Assembly: GCA_037102815.1 (NCBI GenBank)
Contig: BTPP01000008.1
Coordinates: 496,001-560,000, forward strand
Direction: 5' to 3'
Length of the DNA stretch: 64,000 nucleotides
DNA from: Neurospora intermedia
Taxonomy: Eukaryota > Ascomycota > Sordariomycetes > Sordariales > Sordariaceae
Below are positions 35,901 to 47,492 of this stretch, one piece after another. The notes beneath the pieces were generated by a model. It made no database searches. It was not told the DNA's origin and saw nothing but the letters and a program-made list of their open reading frames with translations. Made by a program: the position numbers and the translations under genes. Numbering within the stretch: the stretch's first letter is position 1; the number at the start of each line of letters is the position of its first letter.

Positions 35901-37302
35901 GTGGCTCGCTGTCCGACGGTGCAGTGAGAGAGCTCCAGTCGTTTTTTGCCATCTCGCTCACCTTGGCACTGTGTCCGGCTCATTGCTTGGCCCGCACTGT
36001 GACACTGTGGATGGCGGCGGTGGATCACGGCTCCTCCACTTCCCGTCAGTTCGCCAGCTGGATGCCGCCAAGAACCAAGCCAAAAGAGCGCGCGCTGGCT
36101 GGGCCTGGTCGATCTGGCGAGCCTGGCTGGCACTTGGCGTTGCCGTCTCAAATCCTGCCAGTCCCCAGTCCCCCAGGTCGGTCGGCTGTCCAGAAGTCCC
36201 AGTCGGTCCCAGTCACCAAACTGCCTCCTCCTCCCTTCTCGCCGTCTCGTTTCCCTCTTCACATCGTCCTTTCCCTCGCCCCCCGTCTCACCACCGACGA
36301 CCTAAAATTTCCCGGCGTCGACGACGACGGTAAGAGAACCTACCCCAACCACCATAACAATCTCTTGTTTTTTTTTCCCACCCGCATGCTGCACCATACA
36401 TCAACACCAAGCCCGCGTCCATCAGCTTGCCGCTGCACGCTTCGTCTCGACTGCATTTTAACACATACCCGTACAGATTGAGCTGCATTTCATCGCCTCC
36501 GACGCTCCAACATCACTTAAGCAGCCTTCTTCGGCACGCACGCCCCTCTCGATTATACATTGCCATCCTGGTCCCGACGACCCTTGAGCACAGCATTCGG
36601 TCTGCGACGACCGTTTACAAAAGGAGAACACATCCCGCCGAAGAGTGAGTTAAAACTTCCATCATCATCTCCGTCAGAAGGGTCGTCGTTCCCAGCGAGC
36701 GAGAGAGGTTACTGCACGCATTGTGGTGGTTCCACTCAGCTGCCGCCATGTATCGGTGAGCTGATTGTTGGTCTGTCCGCCAACCAATCTGCCCGCATTG
36801 GCCGCCTTTGCCCGCTGTTTGCTCGGATGCACACCGTCGCCATCGGTCAACGACACCGATTTGATAGGCTTTTCAATAGCCTCGACAACCTACTTGGCAT
36901 GATGGTGGGAATGGCATCACTACAATGCCCACCAAGGATGGCAGCGTCGCCAAGGTCATCGTTGAACGCGTCCGTGTCGACATAGCCCTGATGGACAGTG
37001 TTGTCACGCCGTCCAGACGCTCTTCCAGGGCGATGCACGATGTGGATGTGTTTGCAGAGGTTTCTGGAAATGTTGCCGTCACCATTGACACATGGGCCAC
37101 TTCATGGAGCAGTCGAACAACCTAGTGTGACCGAGCCGGGCAAGGACTCCCGCCCAAACACCTTGGACGACACCGGCCTTTCTCAATAGCTCAGCGTTCG
37201 ACATCATTACGTATGCGTACCTTGATGGCCCTTTTACTGACATCTATCGGCTATAGTTACTGATCTTCTGGGATCCGTCTTTCTCCCATATTAACCGCAA
37301 AC
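35901..37302 (+). promoter_or_regulatory. probable promoter and long, spliced 5' leader of ck-1a
   Basis: A pyrimidine-rich zone at 36210-36300 looks like a fungal transcription start region. Downstream are possible leader introns: a donor GGTAAGAG near 36329, and a compact candidate at 37211-37256 (GTATGC donor, TTACTGAC branch, CTATAG acceptor). Several ORFs of 60-141 codons (e.g. 36560-36985 and 36925-37125) overlap in different frames and would act as uORFs if retained. All of this is inference from motifs; no transcript data were available. Confidence 0.4.
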
Positions 37303-38676
37303 ATGACTACCATGGTACGCTTATCCGTCAATTCCGAATCACCACGGCCTACTGGGCCTTTGGTGGCCAACGTCAAAGGTTGCATCCTGCTAACTGGAAG
37401 GCTAGGATCTCCGCGTCGGTAACAAGTACCGGATCGGTCGCAAGATCGGCTCTGGTTCTTTCGGTGACATTTATCTCGGCACCAACATCATCTCCGGTGA
37501 AGAGATTGCCATCAAGCTGGAGAGCGTGAAGGCCAAACACCCTCAGCTAGAGTACGAGGCCCGCGTTTACAAGTCTCTCGCCGGCGGCGTCGGTATCCCC
37601 TTTGTCCGCTGGTTCGGCACTGAGTGTGACTACAACGCCATGGTCCTCGACCTTCTTGGCCCCAGCTTGGAGGATCTGTTCAACTTCTGCAACCGCAAGT
37701 TCTCTCTGAAGACTGTCTTGCTGCTTGCTGATCAGCTCATCTCCCGCATCGAGTACATCCATGCCAAGTCGTTCATCCACCGCGACATCAAGCCTGACAA
37801 CTTCCTTATGGGGATTGGCAAGCGTGGCAACCAGGTCAACGTGATCGATTTTGGTCTTGCCAAGAAGTACAGAGATCCCAAGACTCACTTCCACATTCCT
37901 TACAGAGAGAACAAGAACCTCACTGGCACTGCCCGTTATGCCTCCATCAACACGCATCTCGGCGTCGAGCAGTCTCGCCGTGACGACATGGAGTCCCTTG
38001 GCTACGTCATGCTTTACTTTTGTCGCGGTTCCCTCCCGTGGCAGGGTCTTAAGGCTGCCACTAAGAAGCAGAAGTACGACCGCATCATGGAGAAGAAGAT
38101 GACCACTCCTACCGAGGTTCTTTGCCGCGGCTTCCCCAACGAGTTTGCCATCTACCTCAACTACACTCGTTCCCTCCGCTTCGATGACAAGCCTGATTAC
38201 AGCTATCTCCGCAAGATCTTCCGTGACTTGTTCGTCCGCGAAGGTTTCCAGTATGACTACGTCTTTGACTGGACCGTCTACAAGTACCAGAAGAACGCCC
38301 AGGCTATCCAGCAGGCTGCTGGCAACTCCAGCCAGCCCCAGCCTGCGGACTCCAAGGAGGCGGCCCAGGCTGCTGCTCGTAAGGACCCTCAGCAGGCCCT
38401 GAGGAGCGGATCCAGGAAGCCCATGACCGGCGAGACACCTGAGACCAGCCGTGCCGTCGGTGGCAGCGACAGGATGTGAGTTTGCCAGCCTAGCCCAGCA
38501 TTCCTAGTAAGGAATCTTGTTTCCTTCGAGTTTGGTGTACTCAATAACGCTGGCCGGAGGTAGAATGCTGACATGATGGCTGACGTTCAGTTTGCGATAA
38601 TAGGCTGCGCTCGGCTGCTAAAGGTCAAGGCGCTGGCTCCGGACATGTGGCCGGCAGGTATCGTCCTATGGAATGA
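37303..38676 (+). CDS. ck-1a: casein kinase 1a (CK1 delta/epsilon type)
   Basis: Ser/Thr kinase of the CK1 family. In Neurospora CK-1a phosphorylates the clock protein FRQ; yeast Hrr25 is the counterpart. Exons: 37303-37314 (only 12 nt, MTTM), 37406-38475, 38604-38676, giving 384 aa. Intron 1 is 37315-37405. The last intron is 38476-38603 (GTGAGT...AATAG) and yields the tail [17 protein letters not shown], ending RYRPME. If retained, the frame ends at 38479 (361 aa). Kinase landmarks: [15 protein letters not shown], the lysine in [30 protein letters not shown], and the CK1-specific [13 protein letters not shown] in place of the usual APE motif. The tail is Gln/Ala-rich and lacks a prenylation motif. 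Confidence 0.95.
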
Positions 38677-40954
38677 GACTGCGGTTGCTCGCACATGGTA
38701 TCTACTTGGAACAAGATCTTCGGCGGGTTGTTGGAGTAGCAGATTGCGCATTGGTCAAATGGTTTGATTTCTGCACCCGCCTCTCGTCATCCAACGCTCC
38801 CCGAGCGTTTGGATGGAGTGGAAGCGGATGGCTGTACCTGGCCAGCACCATCGACCGATGCATCTCCTCTACACAGCCAGACGGATTACTTGCGACAGAT
38901 TGCTTCTCTTCGTTCTTCGACATCTCTATCAGTTACTGCCCTTATTCATGGCTCGGACGGATCTTCGGTTTATGGCGGCAGTGCAGTTCGACTCTTGGTC
39001 GAATCTGTCTTGCTCCTATCTGACCGCAGACCTTACGAACGGCATGCCCAGTATCCCGGATTTCTGGGGTGCTGAAGTTGGAGACCTTGGCCTTTCTATG
39101 GGCCGAGGTTCAAAATGCCGTCGGAATTGCAGCAGCGGTCATGAGATACGGCTTGATCAAGACGGGCCATTCATGGCAAAAGTCTCGTTCGAGTCATGTC
39201 GTTGCGAGATAACAATAAGCATCTTCCCAGTCGGCATCCCGTTTCCCATTGTTTTGTTTTCGTTTACTGTTATGCACTGTTTCCTTTTGGTGTGTCATTT
39301 CTCTCGCATCGGGTCTCGCTTGTGGGGAGGCATTAGGGGACGAAGCGTTACACCTTTTTGCGAAAGTCATAAACATCAATCGTTGGTCAGTTGGTATTAG
39401 CTTGGTATCATGTAGCAGAGTTCAGGTCACGGGGTGGTTATTGGTCTATGGCGCTTATGTGCCAAAGTTTCCGTCCAGACGATGGAGATTCCGTGAACGC
39501 GGCCACTGCTCAGTGACACGGCGAGGTCCTGTCAAATTCGATCGGCTGGAGGTTCTAGGTTGGACAAGCAGAGATGGCCTCTTAGCTCAGTTCGAAGATT
39601 CCTGGATGCATCTGCTGGCGCGGTGGCTCTCCATTTCGACACGATGGTTACGCGTTCATGACCTCGTACCCAAATCGAAATATCGAGAGCACCGCATATA
39701 GAGAAGGACACCTTTTAGCCGCCTGCTTTTGTGGGAGAGCTTTGACCTTGGGATATTTCAGGGACTTGGCTGACATCATGGAGACAAGACGGATATGACT
39801 GGTATACACCACGTGGAAAGAGCTCGGGCAACATGAAATTCAAGCTAGTTCTCCTAATACACGTCTCATATCTTAGCCCTATTGGACCGTTGCCGAAGTT
39901 GTGTCTGCGTGCATATAGCTTCCATGAGCAAGATAATTGTGCTGTTCTGCAGTTACCTAATTCTCTTGTCTGTCCAAATGGGGTTATTGATTACATGTGC
40001 TCGTGAAGCCACCGACGGCTCAGCCTTGATTACCAGCGTACGGGCTGGCCGACTTGACCCTAAGACAAGCAAAACAGCGGTGTCTGAAAGAGGCTGTAAT
40101 GTCTACGTCACACCTCTGGTCCAATCAGAACATTTCTAATCCTACCATGGCTTGAGGGCCGGTGTACCACGGCTATGGGAACATGGTAGATATGATGATA
40201 CATAAAAAAAGAAAGAAAAAAATAAATAGATAAAATTAGGCGGCACTTATCACTTATAGCTTGCGGCTTCTGGATATACCTATCCCGGAGTCAATCCTCG
40301 TTCGTAGTTCGATTCAACAACTTCTGTTCTCTCACCACATTTCAACCTCTTGAAGGCAAGCGCTCTGCTCAGCTACACTGTTGTTGGGACTATTCGATTC
40401 TGTAAATTTTTAAGAGTCAAGAAACTCTCAACACTTCAACTCATGAACTCGGAGGCCCTACTGGAATAAAACTACGCTCTAATAAACTATTTCGCTCCAC
40501 CAATTGAATTGTTGGATTCGACTGAACTTTCGTCCCGTCTTGGATCAACACGAACGGCACTGCAGGGAATCAAGACATTTGGTCCCAGGCCAAGCCACAC
40601 TCGGGACCCCACATAACGATACCTCAACAGCATCTGAATCAGCCGATTCATGACAACCTCTCGTGCGCACCACATAAACTTGTGCTCCGGAGGACTCGGT
40701 TCTAGACTTCTAGTTCATATCGATTGATCCAGCATACATACATCACGGTGATATTATCCAATTTCAACGTTGAGTGTGCTCGACATATCCGGGGCGTTTG
40801 ATGTCAACAGACCAAAGCGCACTTTCCTCTTCAACAACAACAACAGCTGCTGCATCTTTCAATTGGTGAAAAACCAATAACAACAAACGCGAGTCTTAAC
40901 GCCAGCAGCACTCAGCAAGCCGTCCCCGCGACCCTCTCTACGCGATCGCGGAAA
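38677..40954. other. intergenic region between ck-1a and the 5-phosphatase gene
   Basis: About 2.3 kb with 3' flank of ck-1a and promoter of the next gene. Frames of up to 195 codons (38813-39400) lack motifs and have chance-like composition. An A-rich stretch lies at 40203-40236. Nothing else seen. Confidence 0.5.
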
Positions 40955-42681
40955 ATGACGCCCTCAACTATTGACCTCTTCATCCTCACTTTCAACTGCG
41001 CAAAGAATCTCATCAATGTCGCCGTTTGGGCGGCGCACTTGAAGGCGGCTCTGTCGGCGCAAGGTGTAGGAAAAGAGAATGGCAATGCGTTGCCGGACGT
41101 GGTTGTTTTGTGAGTAGTCATCCAATCCAAAGTGATGCTTGTAACTTTCGCTCACCATTGATATCCAGCTCTCTACAAGAAGTAGCCCCGCTGGCTTACT
41201 CCTTCATCGGCCCTTACTTTTTGAACACGTACTACGCTCGGTACGGGGAGGCGTTGAACCTCGCGGCTGGAAGGCTACTCGAAGAGGCCGATGAATACAG
41301 GACAAGCAGTGATGGGGCCGGTGGTGACCCATACAAGCTCATCCGGGCCAAAAACGTCGGGATGACAGCCATCCTGCTCTTTGCCCGCGACCCATCCAAG
41401 ATCCAGCAGATCGAAGAAGCAGAGTGTGGATTTGGCGCCGCGGATATGGGTAACAAGGGTGCGGTAGGGCTACGGGTTACCTGGAGCGATGTCGTGAATG
41501 GCAATGACAACGCGATAACGACAACAACAGAACAAGCAAAGACGACGGAAATCACCTTTGTGGCCACACACCTGGCTGCGATGGAATGGAACCTCAAGAA
41601 GCGCAACGCCAACTGGCGCAGCATCGTGTCAGGCCTGACTTTTGCCAACCCGCGCAACGTTTTGCCCGCCGGCACGTTCCCATCCGAAAGCCGAGAAGCG
41701 CGGTCGACGCCGGATAGGTCTGGGGCGAGGGACACGGCGCCTGTAGCTCGTACTCGGGACGACAGCAGCTCAGCCGATACCGACGATCATATCGATCTCG
41801 CGTACGGAAACGGCGATGGCGATTCTGACGCCCAACCCCTCCTCAACAACCCCAGACGCAGCGCTTCCGACGAATCCACCCTCCAACAAATTTCCATCTT
41901 CAAACCAACCTCCCACCTCTTCCTAGCTGGCGACCTCAACTACCGCATTGACACCACCACACCCCCTCCCCTCGCCACCTACCCTTCCTTCGATGCTTCC
42001 TCGGGCAACCACTTCTCCCACTTTTTGCCTCGTGACCAACTTACGCAAGAGCGCGAAGCCGGACGAACTATGCACGGCCTTTCCGAGGCGCCGATAACCT
42101 TTGGTCCGACGTATAAATACGACGTCCATCCAACCAAAGGGGAGGCGGTTAATGAGGAAGCGGTGAAAAGAGGGGGTAAGGTGAATGGAGTGCCGGAGGT
42201 GCCGTGGCGGTTTGCGAGCCATCGGTGGCCGGGGTGGTGTGATAGGGTTTTGTATTTGGATGTTCCGCCTTGGGTTACGACGATAACAGAGCTAGAGCAG
42301 CAGCCAGAGGCAGCAGAGCGGGAAAAGGTGAAAGTGGAAGTGGAAGTGTACGATTCTCTGCCGGTCGTGGAGACGAGTGATCACCGACCTGTGTTCTTCA
42401 GGGCGAAGGTGCCGGTTTTGGGGGAGGAGGCGATGAAACTACCTTTAGTTAGCGAGGGTGAGGGCGAACGGGTAGTAGAAGAAGAATGGAAAAGGGACCC
42501 CAGGGTGTCGATGCCGGTCGCCGTGGATGTACATGCTTGGGAGAGGAGGGCGGCGGCCAGGAGGAAGGAGGTGGTGGTGGGGTGGACGGCGTTCATTTGG
42601 AGCACGAAGGAGGGAGCGCTGGTGTTGGCTACTTTATTGGTTATGGGTGTTGGGAGTTGGTGGCTGTTACGCGATTGGTAG
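40955..42681 (+). CDS. inositol-polyphosphate 5-phosphatase, tail-anchored (Inp54-like)
   Basis: Removes the 5-phosphate from phosphoinositides such as PI(4,5)P2. Exon 1 is 40955-41109 and exon 2 is 41169-42681; intron 41110-41168 (GTGAGT/CCAG) joins VVV to FSLQEV in frame. Product 555 aa. Catalytic-family motifs in order: LTFNCAKN, FSLQEVAPL (metal-binding Glu), NKGAVGLRV, LAGDLNYRID (catalytic Asp/Asn), FGPTYKYD, WCDRVLY and SDHRPVF (catalytic His). The C-terminus has a single hydrophobic segment (about 536-552, ALVLATLLVMGVGSWWLL) followed by RDW. Such a tail anchor resembles yeast ER-located Inp54, so ER membrane location is inferred. A Ser/Asp-rich insert near residues 240-300 is probably a disordered loop. 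Confidence 0.9.
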
Positions 42682-45600
42682 TAAATGGGCTTTGATGATG
42701 GTTACGATGAATGTGGATGCATGGGCGGTTTCTTTGGGTTTGCAACTTCTTGGATACCGGGCACGAGGATAAAGGGGGTACGAATGGTTACGAACCTCTA
42801 CACGTCTACATGAGCAACCTAATGGTTTCTGGGAGGAGGATATACCTACAATGCACTTCTGAGATCTGAGGAGGGTTGGGTTTCCATGGATCGGCGTGGT
42901 CATTCTCAAGAAGATAGATTCTCTTGCCTCAAGGCTTGTGTACCTCTCCTACTCCGGCTATAAATATGCATCATTATTGCGTGCCTGTCCACTTGGGCAG
43001 CCTATCAAAATCAACAATATAGAAGGCATACAGATCAGATTTTCGGATAAGCTCCCATCCGAGCGTGCTGATACGTGCGGCATCGATCACCTAAGTACAA
43101 TGTCCGAAGCAAGAACTTTTTTTTTAGGGGAAATAAAATAAAGCAGTCGAGAGGTCAGGTCTGAGCGACCCAAACGAGTCAGCGCCCTCGTATCAGAACA
43201 TGCATACGCATGGACAAAATCCCCTTCGTTCAACACGGCCACCAGGAGCCCGCCACACGAGGCACACGACGAGGTGATGGGATATCGTGGGTAAGGAGAG
43301 TTTCGACACTGGTTCCACTTGGATCGATGTTGTGAAGGTCTGCAACATGACGAGCAAGACAAGCTCTATCGTGAATCTAATGTACAGAATACACGAAATA
43401 CCTGAATTTTGTCTGAATTGTTCCCCATTCTGTGTTTATCACGCTTCCGTTCTTTCATTACGATGGTGGTTTTCAAGCTTCAGCCTGGGGGGAAGAGTTC
43501 TTGGCGCTTGGCGGATGCCCCGCCGGGAAATCGTTCGTGATGGGCTTCGGAGATTAACGGCCTATTTTTGCCAACCGTCACTGACCATCACACTGACACA
43601 TGCGTCACAAAACCGTTTAACTTATCTCGGACTGAAAAAGGTGCCAGTGCTTCAAAAATGTAACACGAAGCTATTCACAGTCGTGGCAACTAAAGTCACC
43701 GCCGTCCTAGGCATGTACCTGTGTGTGTGATGTCATGGGGTGTGAGGTTGGGTACGTACATACAAGTAACTAAGCCCCGCAACTTTCGTTTTACATAGGG
43801 GCGGAACTGGAGAACCAAAGACCCTGCGTGGAGATTGAACAGCTCCAACGGCGACCAATTTTGTCACACAACGGGAACGACCAGCGTTTAGGCTGGAGAT
43901 TTCAGGGGCAGGTGCCGCTGGTTTTCCACTCCCCTCCTTCATGAAGCACGCATCGATGGTACCTAGACTACTAGGTACATAGGAAGCATGGGACGGAAAG
44001 TCTAAAGCAGGCACCGACGGGCGGGAAGGAAAAGGTACAGCCGGAGGTGGTCACAGGCGTTGGGGCGGCTCCCCGTCTACGTGCCTAACGAACAGGAACG
44101 AGCATCGATGGCAGCCGCCACTTGTTGAAGATACCTCTAAGTATTCTAGACGACGACGTCGTCCAAGGAAAACGAATATCGAGATGGATATCGACTTCCT
44201 TGTATTCCACTTTTTCTGTACGCTGACGCAGTGTACATAAGTACGTACGCAGTAGGATACCGGAGCTCCTCTTTGAACCCCGGACTAACGGTGCCTGAGA
44301 AACCCCGCAATTACGATTCAAACCGGGTCGTGCGGCTGTTTTTAGGCGCTGGCGGCGGAGGGTCCCGGCAGCAAATCCTTGACGAGGACGGGAATATCAA
44401 CATTCAACAACCGTCGAGCCGGTTCTTTCCTAGATTGAAACTGCCCTTCAAATGATCCTTTACAATGTAGTACTTTGTAGTGTAGCTAGTATGAAATGGA
44501 GAGGGGGGATTGGTGATAGAACTACAAGTAGCTTTGAAGTCTGTGTTTCCCTGAGTGGTCTCCGAGCGCTCAGTGTCGGTATCACCGTGCATTATTGTGT
44601 CTGTTATTGTATTCTTGTCAAGGAACCCAAGTAACCGAAACTTGTCCACTTTCATTGTTTCTCTCTCTCTCTCTCTTTCTTTCTCTCTCACATTGAAAAA
44701 GAAAACACCTCGCAAAAAAGGAAACGCAAGCCGCCCTCGCCGCCCTTTACATAAATAGTCTTATAGATGCAGCCTTCGTCAAGATCCGGGTCCCGTCTCG
44801 GACTTGTAAAAGACGTGATTCGCTGTGATTCGCCGCCGATCGGTCCGTTTGGTCCAGAGAACCGTGCCTCTCGCATCTCAGGGCGACATTCAGGGCAATC
44901 CAGGCCCACGAGATGTCGCGCAGAGAACTGGGGTCTGCAGAAACCAACGTCATCCCCGCCGCCATCGCTCCCAAACAAAGCCCACACTGCCCACAATGCC
45001 CACACCCCAAGGTCTCATCCCACCATTTCCCCCCACTGCGAAGCGCGTGAATCACTGCATCCCTTCAGCTACAGTAGTGCCTGGTGGACAGTGAGGAGTC
45101 CGTCAGGAAGAGAACTCCGTTCCACCAGCAAGACTCGTTGAACCCAGCGGGGATAAGGTACGGTAAGATGTAGACATTTGATGTCGTGATGGGGTGTCCA
45201 AGTGAAGCAATGGATCATGAGCGTTTGTCTGTTCACACCGTTCCCTTCATACCCATGCCGGGCCTCAGATTCATGACTACCTACACTACTTTTAGTCCCA
45301 CGATTATACAGCACTCCAGTTTCCCACCTTCCCTTTTCTCTATTGCTCTTCGTCACTGGCATCCCGCTGGGCCGGATGGGGCCCGACCTCTACCCGAGAA
45401 CCAACGAACTTATGTCAAGAACCCCGCCGTAACCTACATACCACATGAACGTCTTCTCCCGTTCTTTAAACTCTGTCCCCATCTCTTCACTTTCCGCCCC
45501 GGCACAGCACTGTAACGATCTGCCATTGACTCTGCCCGGCATTATATACTAGCCTGTGGCCCACAAAAGTACAATCTCGATACATATACATATAAGTCTA

Positions 45601-46036
45601 GACGCTACACTACGCTCGACAACTTGAACCCCTGACGCTCTTCGCCGACTACACCCATCTACTACCCTTTTTGCTTGCTGTATATCCCGTCTGGACGTCT
45701 TCGTTTGATCCGCCCTCTTGACTGGTTACGGCGTTGACGGAAATTTTCCCCTTCGGCCCTTCTTCCGTATCTATCAGTCTCGCATAATCTTTGGTGGCCT
45801 GATACCGAGTGCTATCACCTCAGCTATCTCGGGAAACATCACGAGCGGAACAGCAACCTGGCCACGGGCGCTTTTTACTCTACCCCTCGCATTGCCTTTC
45901 CACCTTCACGTTCCTCTTCAACTTAGCCACCATAGGGACCTTTGTCGATACCTCCAAACGCATCTTGTCGGACGAGTCGAAAGACGGAAACATAGCTGCC
46001 GCTTTCCGAGTCACTCACTGGTCCGTCGCATCCAAC
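42682..46036. other. intergenic region and leader upstream of the PKA gene
   Basis: About 3.35 kb without a supported gene. A CT-rich repeat is at 44658-44690. The stretch 45500-46036 is pyrimidine-rich and probably the PKA transcript leader; it contains an in-frame upstream ATG at 45809. Other ORFs show no motifs. Confidence 0.5.
44658..44690 (+). repeat. CT/CTTT microsatellite
   Basis: About 33 nt of alternating CT with a few CTTT units in the intergenic region. Confidence 0.8.
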
Positions 46037-47492
46037 ATGGCGGCCACCGTCGCCTCGTCACACCCCTTTGGCGGTGGGCTACACCCACTGCAGGCAAAGG
46101 GGTTACTTGCAGCCGCCCAGCAGCGCCAACAACAGCAGCAGACGCAATCGCAACCGCAACTTCATCCTTGCATGCTTTCGCAGCACCACTCTTACCAGAA
46201 CGACCAACGCCGAAATGACCCATCACAAACGCAAAAGAATAATGATACGAGTGGTGGATTCGAGATGGCCACGCGCAAGCCCCGGCTGAGCGACTTTCAC
46301 CGTATAAGGACATTAGGAACTGGTACGGTTCCAAGACTCCTTCCAACGCGCCTCACGGACTGTGTTGCTAACCACTTATAAACGGGGCGATAGGCACCTT
46401 TGCTCGTGTGGTACTCGTCCGACCAGCCAATGGCACCGAAATTGACCGTCAAAAGGTCTACGCATTGAAGATTTTGAGAAAGACGGAAGGTTGGTTTCGC
46501 TTGGGTTGCCAAAACAGAAACTCTCAGACGTCAGGATCACTAATAGGTGGTTACAGTGATCAGACTAAAACAGATTGACCATGTGCGCCACGAGCGACAG
46601 ATCCTCCAGGATGTAACAGGCCACCCGTTCATCACCAGTCTGCAAGCCTCCTTTTCCGACCACGACTTCCTCTACCTCCTGCTCGACTACATTCCCGGCG
46701 GAGAGCTGTTCACATACCTGCGCAAATACCGACGATTCGACGAGGAGATGGCACGCTTCTACGCGGCTGAGATTGTGCTCGTGCTCGAGTACCTCCATGA
46801 AGAGCAGGGTGGGATAGCTTACCGGGATATGAAGCCCGAGAATCTGCTGTTGGATGCGGATGGGCACATTAAGCTGGTCGATTTTGGTTTTGCCAAGCGG
46901 CTGGGGTACAAGGACGTTGAACGCCCGGTCGAGACCTACACCCTTTGTGGCACTCCAGAGTACCTGGCGCCCGAGGTTATTCAGAATAAAGGCCACACGA
47001 CAGCGGTGGACTGGTGGGCGTTGGGGATCCTGATATACGAATTCCTGACGGGCTATCCCCCGTTTTACCACAACAATCCCCTCGAGATTTACAGACAGTG
47101 AGTTATTCCCAATTTGAGCTGCTCCAGACGCAAGATCATGCGGCGTCACTAACACCCAAGTCAGAATCGTAGAAAAGCCGGTTCTATTCCCCTCGTCAAC
47201 AGAAATCAGCGAAGAAGCCAAGGACATCATCCGGTCCTTCTGCACAGTCGATCGGACCATGCGACTCGGCAACATGAGCGGCGGCGCGGCAAGAGTGAAG
47301 GCGCACCCATGGTTCAAGGGCGTCGACTGGGAGGCTGTGGAGCAAAGACGGCACAAGGGCCCCATCATTCCTCACCTAAGTCACCCCGGCGACGCTTCGT
47401 GCTTCGACGTCTACCCGGAGCAGGACGTCAACAATGAGGCGTACACAGATGAGATGTTTGAAAAGTACGAAAAGTACTTTGGGGACTTTTAG
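46037..47492 (+). CDS. pkac-2: cAMP-dependent protein kinase catalytic subunit
   Basis: AGC-family Ser/Thr kinase released by cAMP binding to the regulatory subunit. Exons 46037-46322, 46394-46489, 46557-47097 and 47165-47492; introns of 71, 67 and 67 nt. Product 416 aa. The start MAATVASSHPF has a good context (AACATGG); the same frame stays open upstream to an ATG at 45809. After a Gln-rich leader come TLGTGTFARVVLV (glycine loop), YALKILRKTEVIRLKQ, AYRDMKPENLLLD (the PKA-type YRD), VDFGFAKR, and the activation loop YTLCGTPEYLAPEV with its PDK1-target Thr. The protein ends EKYFGDF, the FxxF hydrophobic motif that closes PKA catalytic subunits. The symbol is from my memory of Neurospora having a second PKA catalytic gene near ck-1a; the family assignment itself is firm. 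Confidence 0.93.

Noticed and set aside
38813-39400. 195-codon ORF downstream of ck-1a
   Set aside because: Chance-like composition with many Cys/Met/Trp and no domain; lies in the probable 3' region of ck-1a.
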